In this document: positions 12,013 through 24,044 of the stretch, piece after piece | Position numbering within the stretch: position 1 is the first letter of the stretch | How the letters are laid out: each line of letters begins with the position of its first letter | From: STC-113 sp964553745 | Lineage (GTDB): Bacteria > Patescibacteriota > Gracilibacteria > BD1-5 > UBA2023 | Assembly: GCA_964553745.1 (NCBI GenBank) | Contig: CAZKLD010000003.1 | Coordinates: 62,001-126,000 of the forward strand | Reading direction: 5' to 3' | DNA length: 64,000 nucleotides | Made by a program: the position numbers and the translations under genes | The notes under the pieces: generated by a model | What the model was told of the DNA's origin: nothing | Seen by the model: the letters and a program-made list of their open reading frames with translations, nothing else | The model's database searches: none

Positions 12013-12756
12013 ATGCAAAAAAATGAAAGATTTAAAGATAAGGTGGTCTTCATAACGGGTTCTGCCAAGTGAATAGGCAGGGCAATATGACTTCAATTTG
12101 CAAAGGATTGAGCCAAGGTTGTTATAAATTATCTGTATTCATGAAATGAAGCTCTTAAGACTGTATCTGATATCAAGGAGTATTCTGACTGAATTGCAAT
12201 CCAAGGTGATGTTTCCGATGAAAAGCAGGTCAAGAAAATGATCAAGGAAACCATCAAAAAATTCTGAAGATTAGATATCTTAGTCAATAATGCATGATGA
12301 TATATAGACTGAGACGAGTGGAATGGCACATCAGACATATGGGAGAGAACCCTTAGGCACAATCTCATTTCAGTGATGAATACATCAAAATATGCTACAG
12401 AAATCTTTATAAAGCAAAAATCCTGAGTCATAGTGAATATCGCATCTAGACATGCGCTTTCATGACATTTCTATGAGCTTGCATACTCAGCATCAAAAGC
12501 ATGAATAGTCAGTGTGACACAATCATATTCGAAACTGCTTATGCCATTCTGAAGGGCGAATTCCATCTGCCCATGACCGACTAACTCCGGTTACTGGTTC
12601 TATGCCCCGAAAGAGGAACTGGAAGCAACAATTGAAGCAAGTCCTTACAAGAGGCTCCTTGAACCAGATGAGATAGCCAGCACAGTTCTATACCTTGCCT
12701 CAGACGAGGCATCTATGATCACCTGACAGAATCTCCTAATCGGTTGGGGGAGGTAG
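12013..12756 (+). CDS. Short-chain dehydrogenase/reductase (FabG-like)
   Basis: 247 residues, NAD(P)-dependent oxidoreductase. Cofactor loop TGSAKGIG near the N terminus, NNAG motif (LVNNAGGYIDG), catalytic Tyr158 and Lys162 in YSASKAG. The ending TGQNLLIGWGR resembles FabG-type SDRs. The substrate cannot be told; it is not in a fatty-acid operon here. A TATAAT at 11997-12002 is very close to the ATG, suggesting a short leader. It abuts the stop of the next convergent gene with no gap. Confidence 0.9.
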
Positions 12757-13965
12757 CTACCTCTTTTGAGCAACCCTATAAATCGCTCAGGATTTATCGT
12801 CGGATATATACAATGTTCACTCAGCTGAAAATAGGAGACCTGCTGGACGTCAAACTACGTCTCAGGAAGCAATCCATCATGTTATGAAATCCTCAGTTCA
12901 GGCGTAATTTCAAGCAGTATCCAATTTTATCCTCACAATCTTATATCCAGTTGGTTCGCTTCTGTTCCATGAACCATGATAAGCTACCAATAAGCTTCAG
13001 GAATATCATCCAGTCCAAGCGTCTGTGATAAATGTGAGTCCGAGCGGTGCTGAATGCGCTTGCAAATCAACAAATGATGGAATTGATGAACTGCAGATTC
13101 TTTCGGCATTGGCTGTTCTGTCGAATACCTTATCTGTAACATTTTTTCAATAGCAATATGGCCAACCGTAGAATCATCAGTCTTCTATGATATTAACTTC
13201 GTCTGGCGGAATATTGTCTCCTAAGAAGTCCCTTCACATATCTGTGGCTAGAATATTTCAATTCTTCGGGTCGATAGTCATGAATACTGAATTCCTGAGT
13301 CATGTGGCAAATTTTCTCAACCCTGTTCAGTCTGAGTTCATGACAAGCACAGATCATCTCCGATCATCTTTTTCAATGCATGTATCACAACTGGATCAGA
13401 TTGATATGAGAATCCTCCCGTCCGGCAGTCAGAGAAGAGTCCTGGTGGTATGCCTTCATCAGGAGGGGAGATTCACAAGCACCTTTTTGCCTGTTGCCTT
13501 AAGATCAGTATAGTCATATACAGAAACCTTATCAGTCTCTGCAACATATAGCTTTTGTTTTCCATCAACCTCTCTGAAGAGCAATCAATGAGGATCTGAA
13601 AGTCCAGATAAAATCCTTATTATCCTATTTTCTCAAGCTCATGAGTCTTTTAAGATTATTGCGACTTTACCAGCCTTCGTTTCACTGACCGCCAGATTGC
13701 CCGCCGGGTCAAATGCCATCACTCTCGGTCAGGTCAATCATTGAGCATGATGCTCAATTGAAAATCACGTCTGAGTAGTCAATCATAGGATGTTTTTGAC
13801 CGGTTCGGAACCGGTTTGAGTGTTGATAGCAGCTGAATTATTTTTAGCGTCATTATTCTTAAGTTCTTCTGGATTATCAGGTCTGATTATGAAAAATCAG
13901 ATTCAAGCTATTACAATAATAGCTATTGCAATATCCAGGATCATATACTTTTTTTTCATGGGCAT
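12757..13965 (-). CDS. Secreted PQQ-type sugar (glucose/sorbosone) dehydrogenase-like propeller
   Basis: 402 residues with an N-terminal membrane anchor or signal (MILDIAIAIIVIAGIGFFI) and a six-bladed beta-propeller. Recognisable parts are GLTGPRVMAFDPAGNLAVSE, LSGLSDPHGLLF and DRTANAE; the late block DDIPEAYWGSLIMVHG and the C-terminal LLFSAEGTLYISDDKSGAIY match YliI/glucose-sorbosone dehydrogenases. It probably acts outside the membrane on sugars if PQQ is available. An in-frame ATG six bases later (13959) is an alternative start. Its stop touches the stop of the convergent SDR gene. Confidence 0.85.
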
Positions 13966-14015
13966 CTTTTAAGAATTAACCCATAATTATATCCCAAAGG
14001 CTATTTTTGTAAAAT

Positions 14016-14396
14016 TTAAGCCCTCTTCTTTTTCTTCTCTGATTCTTTTATGATATTCTCATTAGCCCTGTGTTCTACGATTATCTTAATGAGTTCGACA
14101 GGAAGCGTTTCTCAGATGGGGAATTGGATTGTTCAGACAGATGTCTTATACCCGGTCAGCTCATCCTTGAACTTTTCGATGGTGCTTCAGTCCCATGGAT
14201 AGAATCAGTAGTGATTTTTTGCAGCGGCGAAGCCTACGAGCATTCAGTGGAATTTGAAAGCGGGCATAGAATAGCTTATTTTTTCTTGTGCTTCAGGTAC
14301 TGTATCTCTGATGATCTGTCTGATTTTCTCAAGAGCGAATCTTTTATCAGGTTCTTGAGCCTCTATGTACTCATCTATATTTGAATATGTTTCCAT
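14016..14396 (-). CDS. DUF1801 / YdhG-type small protein
   Basis: 126 residues. METYSNIDEYIEAQEPDKRF then EKIRQIIRDTVPEAQEKISY and SMPAFKFHGMLVGFAAAKNH follow the DUF1801/YdhG ('iron chaperone') family. The end is a KKKKR tail. Members are small single-domain proteins of unclear role. TGA codes for the glycines of KFHG, HYGF and WDGS. Confidence 0.85.
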
Positions 14397-14491
14397 GATT
14401 TTTAATGTTATGATTATTCTATTTTATGCATTGAATAAAGAAAGTAAAAAGAAAGGAACAAATCACCCCAAGATTATATTTTCAGAAAGAC

Positions 14492-14523
14492 AAAACAAGC
14501 CCCTTGACATGGGGCTTGTTTTC
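14492..14523. terminator. Hairpin terminator
   Basis: ACAAGCCCC / GGGGCTTGT stem with a 7-nt loop, A and T runs on both sides, between the unknown gene ending at 14539 and the DUF1801-like gene. Confidence 0.85.
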
Positions 14524-14538
14524 AATTTTTAAAGGAAA

Positions 14539-15171
14539 TTATATCAGTTGTTGAACGCTTGATTTAGTGGTTGACACCTGAGATTCCCATCACTTTGTAT
14601 GCCTTATGATCAATATTTCCGCTTCCATTATGAATGCATGAATTTCATCGATGAGCTCTTGTGTAATCTCTTCATCGAAAAAGCAACTATTCTCAATCGC
14701 ATGGCAACAATTGCAATGACCGCTTTTGCTTGAATTAAAATCATATATCACTTGCTCAGCTCTTAATCCTGAGTATCCAGGATCAGCATGCTCACTTAGA
14801 AGTGAATCTCTCTCATATATTGATGATCTTCTTCATGTGCTATATTCTACATATATCGGACCATCTCAGGAGGGGTGAATCGTAGAAAGGACAGTTTCAG
14901 CATCCTCATTTTCTAAAGAGAACTCTAATCTGTATCATCATTGCTTATTATGCTCAATTGAAATGCTCCCGCATGAAAATGTAATTTGCTTTTTCTCGTG
15001 CGGATTTAATTTGGATTGTTCGAAATTTGAGAATTGGATGACTTTGAAAAATCTCTGAAGTTCGGATTCGACAATTTGGGATAATAATTCATTCGATAAT
15101 TCTTCGAGCTTATAGTCTCAGATTCTCTTTATAGTATTTTTCGGATTAGAGTTCGGTGCAGATATTGTCAT
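14539..15171 (-). CDS. Hypothetical protein with a CNCCH cluster
   Basis: 210 residues, not recognised. Soluble, mixed alpha/beta by appearance, with a cysteine-histidine cluster GHCNCCHAIENSC near residue 150 that could bind metal, and a central part GPIYVEYSTGRRSSIYERDS. It lies 113 nt downstream of the putative EndoU immunity gene but has its own promoter-like element with an inverted repeat (15202-15229), so it may be separately regulated. Possibly a second immunity or accessory protein, by position only. Confidence 0.65.
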
Positions 15172-15201
15172 TTGCTTGAATTAATGAATAATAATGTTTT
15201 A

Positions 15202-15229
15202 AAAATATAAAATAATTGACAAATGTCAA
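15202..15229 (-). promoter_or_regulatory. Probable promoter with inverted-repeat -35 element
   Basis: On the minus strand TTGACA and TATTTT are 16 nt apart, about 30 nt before the ATG at 15171. The -35 box is one arm of an inverted repeat, TTGACA-AA-TGTCAA (15216-15229), which could be an operator or part of a divergent promoter. Confidence 0.45.
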
Positions 15230-15284
15230 AATTTATTGAATTATTCATGATATTCTCGGCCTTTGTTGGCCGTTTTAAATGAGA

Positions 15285-16124
15285 TTAGTTTCTATGTATT
15301 CATGATTGTCACGAATACAGGATATCTATATGCTCGATTGAATCTTCTTGGCTCATTTCATCCCAATGGCAATCATAGATTATCTTCATGTCAAAAGAGA
15401 ATGCTCAATCTGTATCGGATTCCATCAATTCATTATAACTTTTCAAGAAGTCTTGTTTCCATGAATTGTCTGCATTAACGAATTCATCAGATTGTACGTA
15501 TATTGTAAAAAAAACTTTAGCTATTGCTAGCAATTGCAATCTGGATAAGGAGAAATTATATATGGGAGCAAACGTGAATTTCTCAAAAACCATATCTCAT
15601 TGTTCTGACTCCCTGAGATAAGAGGGGCTTATATTGACTCAGATCGAATCTCCAACATAGGCTTCCGAATTTCTTAGATACATCCTATCCTGATCAGAAA
15701 GGTTCCTAGTTGTGAAAATTTCAAAAATGTCATTGAACTCGGAATCTTTATTGTTTCAGAAAGAAAAATCAGTTGAATTGCTAGAAATGAAACTATTTAT
15801 TATTGTGGAATAATTCTGCAATTCTCCTGTATTGCTTATAAGATAGTCTGGCTCATTGATATTCTTGAGCACCAAAGCAGTAGAAATTATCTTTCTGAAA
15901 TTCATCTCATTTTCCTTATCGGTCAATATATTTTCATAATTTTCAAACCTTCTGTTATCTCAGTATGCACTAATAGGTAAATACTTAAAATTTTCAATAA
16001 ACTCAAAATTATACAATAGAGTATCATCTCATAGCTTCATTGCATTCTTAATCGGGTATATCTTCTCATCAGAAGCTTGATTGCTGTCCGAATCCTTGTT
16101 CATATAAAAGAAATATGTTCCCAT
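15285..16124 (-). CDS. Hypothetical protein, candidate immunity protein for the EndoU lipoprotein
   Basis: 279 residues, not recognised by family. No signal peptide or membrane helix: it starts MGTYFFYMNKDSDSN and appears cytoplasmic, acidic and aromatic-rich, with the repeated-looking endings KSYNELMESD and IDILYSG. It starts only 12 nt after the stop of the large EndoU-domain lipoprotein gene on the same strand, the usual place of an immunity gene in polymorphic toxin loci. Function is inferred from this position alone. Confidence 0.6.
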
Positions 16125-16136
16125 CTTTTCGCTGGA

Positions 16137-19100
16137 TTATTTATTAAACGGATACCATGTATTTAAAACATCATTAACTCATTTTGCACTCTCAAATTTT
16201 CATCATATTACCTCAATTCACTTAAAATTACTCACCATAGTCATGTTTCAGTCTCTCCACTGTGATTGAATTTGATTTCAAGCATTTATAATATCATCTT
16301 TTGACCATGATTTTGGGAATAGGTCTATATCTCTGAAGGTAGTGCTTCAGAATTTCTTCACTTTGATCTTTATGGTAATATTCGTTCAGAAAGAGCTAAG
16401 ATCAGTAATACGGTTTCAACTTAGGTCTTGCGCCTCAACAAGCCCTGCTTTCATTGCCTTTTCGAATTCATTAGCATCATGTAGTCATCATTTGAATATT
16501 TTCACTCAATTCACTTCAGCCCAATCTCAAAAAATCGTATGGGCCATTCTTCATTCTTTCAATCTTGTAGATGTTTCCATTGTCCTCAGATACCTGAAAT
16601 CCGCTTCTGAGAGATTCCTCAGTTTATTAATAAGATAATCAGACTTTAATCTTACTTGTCATGAAAATTCTCAAAGTTTTCAGATTCTAGATATTTTAGA
16701 TAAAGGATCATATGCAATCCCGCCAATGAATGCTCATGCATATGTAGGTCAATATGCTCCGTCGTATTCTGTTAAAGAATAGTTTTTGATTATATCATAT
16801 GTTTTAGTAACATCAGTCTTGAATCTGTTGAAGTCATTTACGGCGGCATTCCTTATCTTATCGATTGTCGCGTCAGGATTTGATATCGCCTCGAAAGAGC
16901 CTGCCATAAAGTTTCTTATGTCTGTTCCATCTATGCTCAGCAATGATTTTCCTGCACTATATATATCATCAGCCATATCCTTGTAGCTCATTGCATAATC
17001 TACTCATCAATCAGTTACTCAGTTGAATATTCATTTTGCAATCTGTTCTGCGATTCTGCTGTTTTCTGAAACGGTTGGCGATCTACCTTCTTGTGCTCTG
17101 AATTCTTGAAGCTTATCTTGAATCAGTTTGTTTTTCGTTTCATAATATTTCTGCCTGAAGCCAGCATCATTATCGAGCAAATATTTGAAACTTGCAGAAT
17201 AATATAATCTCAAGGCTTCTTGGTACAATCATTCCTTTCATTTGATTATTATTGTATTTCATGAGCCACATGCCTTAAGAGTCTCTTTTGTCAATGTTTT
17301 AGTCAATATTGTCGTATCGCACTGGGTAAGGCTCTCAATCAGGTTTTTGTAATTATTCAAGTCGGCCACAGTTATTTTCCTGATTGTTCAGTTTTCCGGC
17401 AATCACCAATATTTCTTTATATCTTGAGTAATCCTCATCATTTGTTCAAGTTTGGATTTGCTTGTTTTCAAGTCATCGAGATTATTTACAGAAATCTCTT
17501 TTGTTATGATTAGCTGATCATTTGATTTATATTCTGCCCAGATTGTAGAAGGATAATTATTTCAATAGCTTACATAAATTGTAAAAGGATTTGCCTTATA
17601 GATGTCCGTTCAATACTGACCTCAATTCACATAAGCATATTTTCAGTTGACCACGCTCGTGTGTCATGGCAGCTTCGGATCATTAGGCTTGATTTGAGCA
17701 AGTGAGTTTTTGTTGGTATCTACAAAATTCAAAGATGCGAAATATAATGTATTTACACTCGTAAATTCCTGGGTAACTGCTACCAATTCATTATTAATGC
17801 TCAATTGCTGCGCTTGTAGAACAATCAGTTCATTGTTCTTGGAATTCAAGTATGCCGTGTTACCATTAAGCTCAGACTGTGCACTTAATATCTTATTTTG
17901 GCAGTCGGCCAGCTCAGTCTTTTTTGTCTCAAGAAGTGATCTCTTGGAAAGCAGGGTTTGTTTATCGGAATTTATCTGAGAGGTTATCGCATTCATTTCA
18001 GCTAAACTTTCTTCGTACATCTGTTTTTCAATATCATAGAATATCTGATTGAATAATGCCTCAAATCAGACATCAGTTGCCTTTGAGTAAGCTCAATCCA
18101 TAACTGACTTATAGTTTGCCATATTATCAACATTATTATTGATAATAACAGACCTGATTCATGCATACAGCATTTTCTGCATATCTGTTATATCAGTGGC
18201 ATTAACAGCCTGCAGATAGGCGGTGTTCTTTTCACTGCCTCCTGTGCTCGTATGATACGCAACATGCACATTTGCCTTGTAGTTCTTTCAGTTGTTCTGC
18301 GCATTGAAATCTACAAACATCTGATAATCTCATCATAGAAAGCTGACTTTGCTAGAAGATTGATGAGGGTTTGAGACTCTATCGTTAGCTGAAGTATTAA
18401 GAATGTAACTTCATTTTTTCAGATTATAAGCGTTTACTGCCTCATTTGCATATCATGAGACTTGATATTTCACAAATGCGAGGTTGGATAGATTATTGAG
18501 AAGCAACGATTGGATGTCTGTTCATAGGTATGAATCATATCCGATTCAAAGGATACTTGATTTTATCGTCTCAAAGTTTAGCTTATTATCATTATAAATA
18601 ACCTTGTATCTTTCATATTCTGCTTTTGCAGCTTCATAAAGAGCCTTATCCTTATCGGCTTCCGATTTCCAATTTAAATATTCTGCATATTTCTTGCTGT
18701 AATTTCATTGTGCAACTGCTATGCTGCTTTCAAGTCCTGCAATATCAGAATTTAATTTAGTGATGTCTGAATTGAGAATATTTATCCTTTGATTGATCTT
18801 GGCCGTATCTACTGATGTTGTTGTGGCTGATAGCGATTTTGCTGCAGTCTTTGAAGTCTTCCCGCTATAATACGCATTCACTATATTTTTTAGCTGAGCA
18901 TCAAAATTCTCATCCAAGGAACTCGTTGAATTCAGAAGATTATTTATATTGCTGAGGAAGCTGTTGATATTTGATACTCTTGCGTTGTTGGAGCTGATAT
19001 CAAGCTTGATTTGTTCAATTGTAGATAATATAATTTCAAGTGAACCTTGTTTTGTCTGCTTTTTTGCTGCCAACTCAGCCAATTGATTCTGATATTTTAT

Positions 19101-19604
19101 TATATTGGCTTCTTCTTGCTGTATCCTAGATGCCAAGCTTCAATCGTCGATAATCATGTTATTGTCTAGTGGCGGCAGATTTCAATAATTCAAAATTGAG
19201 TAAGTTTGTCATACGCTTCAGTCGGAATCCATAACCCTATATGATATGGCATCTCATAACTCGAGTATAATAAGCTCACCATTTGTATAGTTCAGGGATT
19301 CGGCATTTAATGAAGACCCATCTCAATTTATAGAATATAATATTTTCTGAGTTGGATTCTGTACAAAAAAACTGATTTCTATTTTGTCTCAGATCTTATT
19401 TTGATTAACCCTTACTCATTGTGGTGTTGTGCTGATTTCTCAATTAGTAACCTGAGTAGGATCTGATTCATTCTGTCAGCTGCCTCATCATCAGCATCCG
19501 CCCAATCATATTGCAATTGAAGTCGCGAATACAGTTGTAAGGTTTTTTACCCTGTTCAGAAGATACGGATTTCTTTTTACATTTTCAGAAGAATGATTTC
19601 TCAT
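16137..19604 (-). CDS. Large coiled-coil lipoprotein with C-terminal EndoU-like nuclease domain
   Basis: 1155 residues. N terminus: hydrophobic signal VFATSIAIGLGG followed by Cys37 and a glycine-serine linker, a lipoprotein signal, so the body lies outside the cytoplasmic membrane. Two long coiled coils (about residues 155-300 and 525-650, with phrases such as KLNSDIAGLESSIAVAQ). C terminus, from about residue 1015: HTIFGDWAEVNG (His1022), KGGLHDANEF (His1042), DIDLFPKSWSKDDIINA, then GIEVIGGKF and TWYPF, which follows the order HxxxG / GGxHx / FFPxSWSxxxIxxA / GxxIxG / YP of bacterial EndoU RNase toxins (Pfam 'Bacterial EndoU nuclease'). A delivered toxin on a stalk is likely; delivery route unknown. 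The next gene starts 12 nt later. Confidence 0.8.
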
Positions 19605-19624
19605 GATTTTTTGTTTAATGAATA

Positions 19625-19641
19625 ATGTATATTACATTATA
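19625..19641 (-). promoter_or_regulatory. Probable -10 region of the EndoU lipoprotein gene
   Basis: TATAAT on the minus strand at 19636-19641, about 32 nt before the ATG at 19604, overlapping an inverted repeat AATGTA-ATA-TACATT. No good -35 is visible, so regulation may depend on the repeat. Confidence 0.4.
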
Positions 19642-19663
19642 TTTTTTTAGAATAAGAAAAATA

Positions 19664-19690
19664 CGGAAAAAAGCTAGAAAAAGTTCTAGG
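19664..19690 (-). terminator. Weak hairpin terminator after the tandem MutS gene
   Basis: Minus-strand CTAGAA / TTCTAG-type stem around a T-rich loop and followed by six T, one to two dozen bases after the stop at 19691. Confidence 0.5.
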
Positions 19691-22600
19691 TTAGATTAAA
19701 TTCCGTGCTATTTCGATTATTTCCGCAGGCATTCACATCTTCTCCGCAACATGTATCGCATTAGACGGAGCATGTCAATCCTGAAGATTGAAATCGAATT
19801 TGATTTTTCAGTCTGCATCAAATTCCACTTTATTATGGTAAGCTTTCAGGATTTGTGAATACTTGTTGCACAGGATATCGACAACTTCATGATTATGCGA
19901 AGCTAATGCTACATAATTCTGTTTTCTCAATATGTAGACTATTATCGCATATACGATCGCTGCTTGATATTTTGGGGAAGTGGTTGAGAGGAGTTCATCT
20001 ACTACGAATAAGATATCTCTTCACTCATCGACAAGGGCAATTATCTGATTCAAGATGACAATCTCATTTCAGTAAGAACTGAGTTTCTTATCCTTTTTCG
20101 ATACCACTCTGTCCATATAAACAACATTATCGATATCAGGCATTTCTCATTGTTTTCATGTTGTCATTCAAGTGGTTTTTCCTGTTGCCGCAGACATTGC
20201 CAGCGCTTTAAGGTTAAAAGTCTTTCCTGACATATTCGTTCAGGTCAGGATCTTTCATTTTTCTCATCCGGAAAATTCGTCAGTATTCCTTACCTGTTTC
20301 GCAGGATTGGAAAAAATATTGAACATCTCCTCGATTCTGATATCTCATGAGCCATTCAGGCAAAAATCTCAGTAGTTGTGATCTTTTGATAATTTTGAAT
20401 AGAAAGAGAGTGTCAGGAAATCTTTGATAGGAGCATGCACTCTTCTTGATTCAATGAAATGATTGATCCTGAAGGATAATATGTCCCTGAATTTTCTGAA
20501 ATTTCAATTCATGAGCTCCTTCAGGTTTGTTTTAGGATCTCAATCATTTCAGAATCTTCTTCCATATCATCCGAACACTTCAAATTTTGATTCCAGTTCA
20601 GAAGCCACATTTATCATTTTCATCATTTCATCACGTATGGATAAAAGTTTTGAACCTAGCTCAGGATTATGATAATCTGATATCAGATTATCTTCTCATC
20701 ATTCTCGTTCATATCTGTATTCATTCCCATGAAGGAATTTTCATAGCGTTTTTTTCAATATATCTATATTCTTTGCCGTCACTTCAGGATTTGCAAGCAT
20801 GAAGTCTAAGTCACTTAAGAGAACACTGCCATTGCGGCCGAATTTTGAGTAAAACTCACCTATAAGATTATTGAAATTTTTGAAATCAAAGAATAACTCC
20901 CGGGCGACAGCGTCGAATCTTAGCTTGAATACCTCATATATATCAAATTCTTCAATACTGGAAAATGCTTTTCAGGCATGCTTGCCGAAGTCATTCCTTA
21001 ATGCTTCTCTCAGATCAGATTTCAGATTCCTCTTAAAATCACTAGAAATGAATTTGCCCCAGCTGGACTCTAATTTATCAAAATCTTCCATAAAAGCATC
21101 TACCGGATTCTTTTTCTGCGAGAATCAAAGCAGGATTACACTTGCTACCAGTTTAGGAGGCCAGTCTTCCTCATATTTGTAATCTCCATTACGATAACCT
21201 TCTATTATGGCTCAGAGCAGCTCATGGATTTTATCCTCATATTCTCGTACATCTATCTCAAATATCGATTTGCTCTCTAGCGACTCAGCTTTTGCCGTTA
21301 TATGATTATAGAAGTAGTGCAGATAGTTATTTACCGTGTTTAGGTCATAATCTCACTTGAAATAATTCAGTTCTTCAGGGATGAGGATTTCCATCCTATT
21401 CCTGAGACTGTCTATCTCTTGCTGGAAGCCGATCTCTTTTGCCATCAATTGACCTGATTTAATATTCATGTAATTCAGCAAGCTAAAAGCATAAGAGAAG
21501 ATCGTGGATCACTTATGATCGGTTGTGCATCTTTCTGCTTCAGCTGAAATGACCTTGTAGGCTTCTTTAAGCATATTGAAAGTCAACTCCTCAAGTGGAA
21601 TTGTGATGTTCAGGTGTCTTAATGCTTCTTTCAGCAATTCATATTCAACCTTGCATTTTCCGTCGAAATCTTCAATTTTGTTATGATATCAGCCATGACG
21701 TCTGTTCACTAGCTCGGAAATTGTCTCTTCATCGGGCATTCACATCGGGTCATTATGTAGCTTGTCCTTGATTTTCGTGTAGGCTTCCTGTAGTTCTCTT
21801 GCAGACTCAAGCTCAAATTCGAGATTAAATCATCCTTTTAGTATCTCCTTGTTCAGCTCAAGAAAAGTTATCAGCTGTTTATTCCTTACTTCGCTCGGCT
21901 GGCATTCACAAGGCAGAATGAATTTATTGAATTTGTGAAGATTATCCATAACCGACTCGTCATGATGTCTGGTATATCCAGAATTATTTATGAATCATAG
22001 GAAATATAAGTAAAGCTTTAGCTGATTTCAGGCTTTTTTAGCTTTTTCAAAATCAACTTTCTCCCTAATGTCAGCAAAAAGCTCTTTTCTTTTTTCAAAT
22101 GAATATGGCGTGATCATGGGGCTATTGAGGAGCATCTGCAAAATTCATTTCGAGAGCATCGTATTTCATATCATTTGCATTCATCAGAACCTGTCGGGCG
22201 TCCTATCTCTGATTCATGTGAAAATGGAGCTGCCCTTGAATAAATTATCCTGAAAATCCCTGTCATCGCTCCAAATGCGCATGAAATTATCATCTCATGC
22301 CTTAGCTCTGATCAAGTAGTCCAGCAAACAGGGTCTGATTGATTTGTTTTTCGGAGATGTGAGGTATTCTTGATCCGGCTCCTTCATACGTGAACATTGT
22401 TTTTTCTTGGCTTCAAGTGAAATTTCTTCGTGTACGCCTCTTAGATAGTTCTCTGCGATTTTGAGGATTTCTTCATTCAATCAAAGAGTCCTCGCAACTT
22501 CTATGGCATATGAGTCATCTGCTCAAGGCTTGAGCTTATATAGCCATTCTAGTTTTCATTTGGAGTGGGCTACGCTGAGGTGATATGTTCATACGCTCTC

Positions 22601-23905
22601 AAGGTGATCGCATAATTCTATGAATTTTTCATTATGGCTTGCGCAGAATATTTTTGCTCAAAGCTTCTTCATATATATTATCGTGGCGGCAGCAAGGCGG
22701 AATTGATCTTCGGGTCCAGTCTCGGAGAATATCTCGTCGTAGCATCAGAAAGGTTTTTTGCCGAATGTTTCTATTCATTTGACGAGTGTCCTAATTCCGT
22801 CTCAGAAAGCGCTCAGATCATGCTCATGATCTGTTGATGACCTATCGATATAGAAGAAACTGTCATGAATATGAAAATTTCAATCTTTACATGGTACTGC
22901 TCAGAAGCTCTGTGCCATGCATTGCATGAAAAAATTTGTCTTGAGGATGCTGCTTTTTCAGGACATATTGCTTCATGTTAGCAGCGTGAGCGAATTGTCT
23001 TCTGCGCTGTCGTTTGCTATCCAACTTTCTTTTGGCTCAACTATATACCATCAATCTTTCCATGAAACCGGGTCTCATTCTCGGTATTCCGCAAATGTCA
23101 GTCAATCTCTCTTTGTTATAACTGCCATTTCGATAAGCAATGCCGCTTTTACGAAAAGATCAAAATATTCCCTTATTCGAATTGTGATATTTTTTGCAGC
23201 AGGGGACAGTATGTAATCTTCTTTGATCTCAGATACTTTGGCATATCAAGCTTTTAATTGCGATGAAATCGCCTTTAAGGAAGATGACTCGAACGAGTCT
23301 AGAGAATTCATGAGTGCGATCTGATTCTCATGTCACATCTCAATCAATTCGAAATATCTGCTTATTGCAGAGTAGGGAACCAATCCTCTGATATATGCCT
23401 CGATAAGCGGCAGTGGCCTGTCATCGACATTGATTAACGAAAATAGCGCCTCTACTCAATCGGATAATCAATAAGCCTTATTTTTTATTTCAGAAATTTC
23501 TTTCAAATGTTCACTATCATGCATTCTTCTTACGAAATCCTGTCTGGAGATTATCTGTTCCGGATCGATTATAGGAAACCTGACCATATTCCAGATAATC
23601 TCTCATTCGCGAGAAGATCTTAAGAAAACCGGATATTTCACTTCATCGCATCAGAACGGATTTTCGATTCACATTGCAAAATCTTCATCCTTGCTATGAA
23701 TGAATGGTCTCGATACCGTCTCAGTCTGATATAGTTTATCCAAATCATAATCCGGCATCCTCTTATCTTGCTCAAGGAGAACATTGGCTGCAGTCTTGGT
23801 GGATTCGACAGATTTTGATACTGTTGATTTTCCTTTCTGTGAAATCGAATCTTGAGTGCCATCAATGCAATTCGCTTGTCATCTTTTGTCGGGTGCCTGA
23901 TTCAT
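19691..23905 (-). CDS. Tandem MutS-type protein with two complete ATPase modules
   Basis: One uninterrupted 1404-residue frame. First unit (about 1-480): core helices followed by a MutS ATPase with Walker A LTGSNMSGKS (Lys317) and Walker B YDEIFSETGP (Asp390-Glu391), ending in EVARTLGLNEEILKIAENYL. Second unit (about 500-1404): longer core, Walker A LTGTNMSGKT (Lys1228), Walker B FVVDELLSTTSP (Asp1303) and the final HVAEKMGMPAEIIEIARNLI. MutS proteins normally carry one such ATPase and work as dimers; here both halves are in one chain. No TAA or TAG was found in this frame along the whole length. The mismatch-binding domain I with Phe-x-Glu is not evident, so this may be a MutS2- or MutSgamma-like homologue. 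Confidence 0.85.
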
Positions 23906-24002
23906 TGTTCGTGTTATGGACAATTAGATAATTTTAATCTTAGTTAAGTTATTCACAATATAATTGCAACCCCGCATTTGTCAAACAATTTGATTCGCCA
24001 AA

Positions 24003-24033
24003 AAATCCCTGTTGTTTGAAAACAACAGGGATT
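24003..24033. terminator. Hairpin terminator
   Basis: AATCCCTGTTGTT / AACAACAGGGATT with a TGAA-type loop, downstream of the phosphatase-like gene on the minus strand. Confidence 0.85.
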
Positions 24034-24044
24034 CTGGTCAGATG

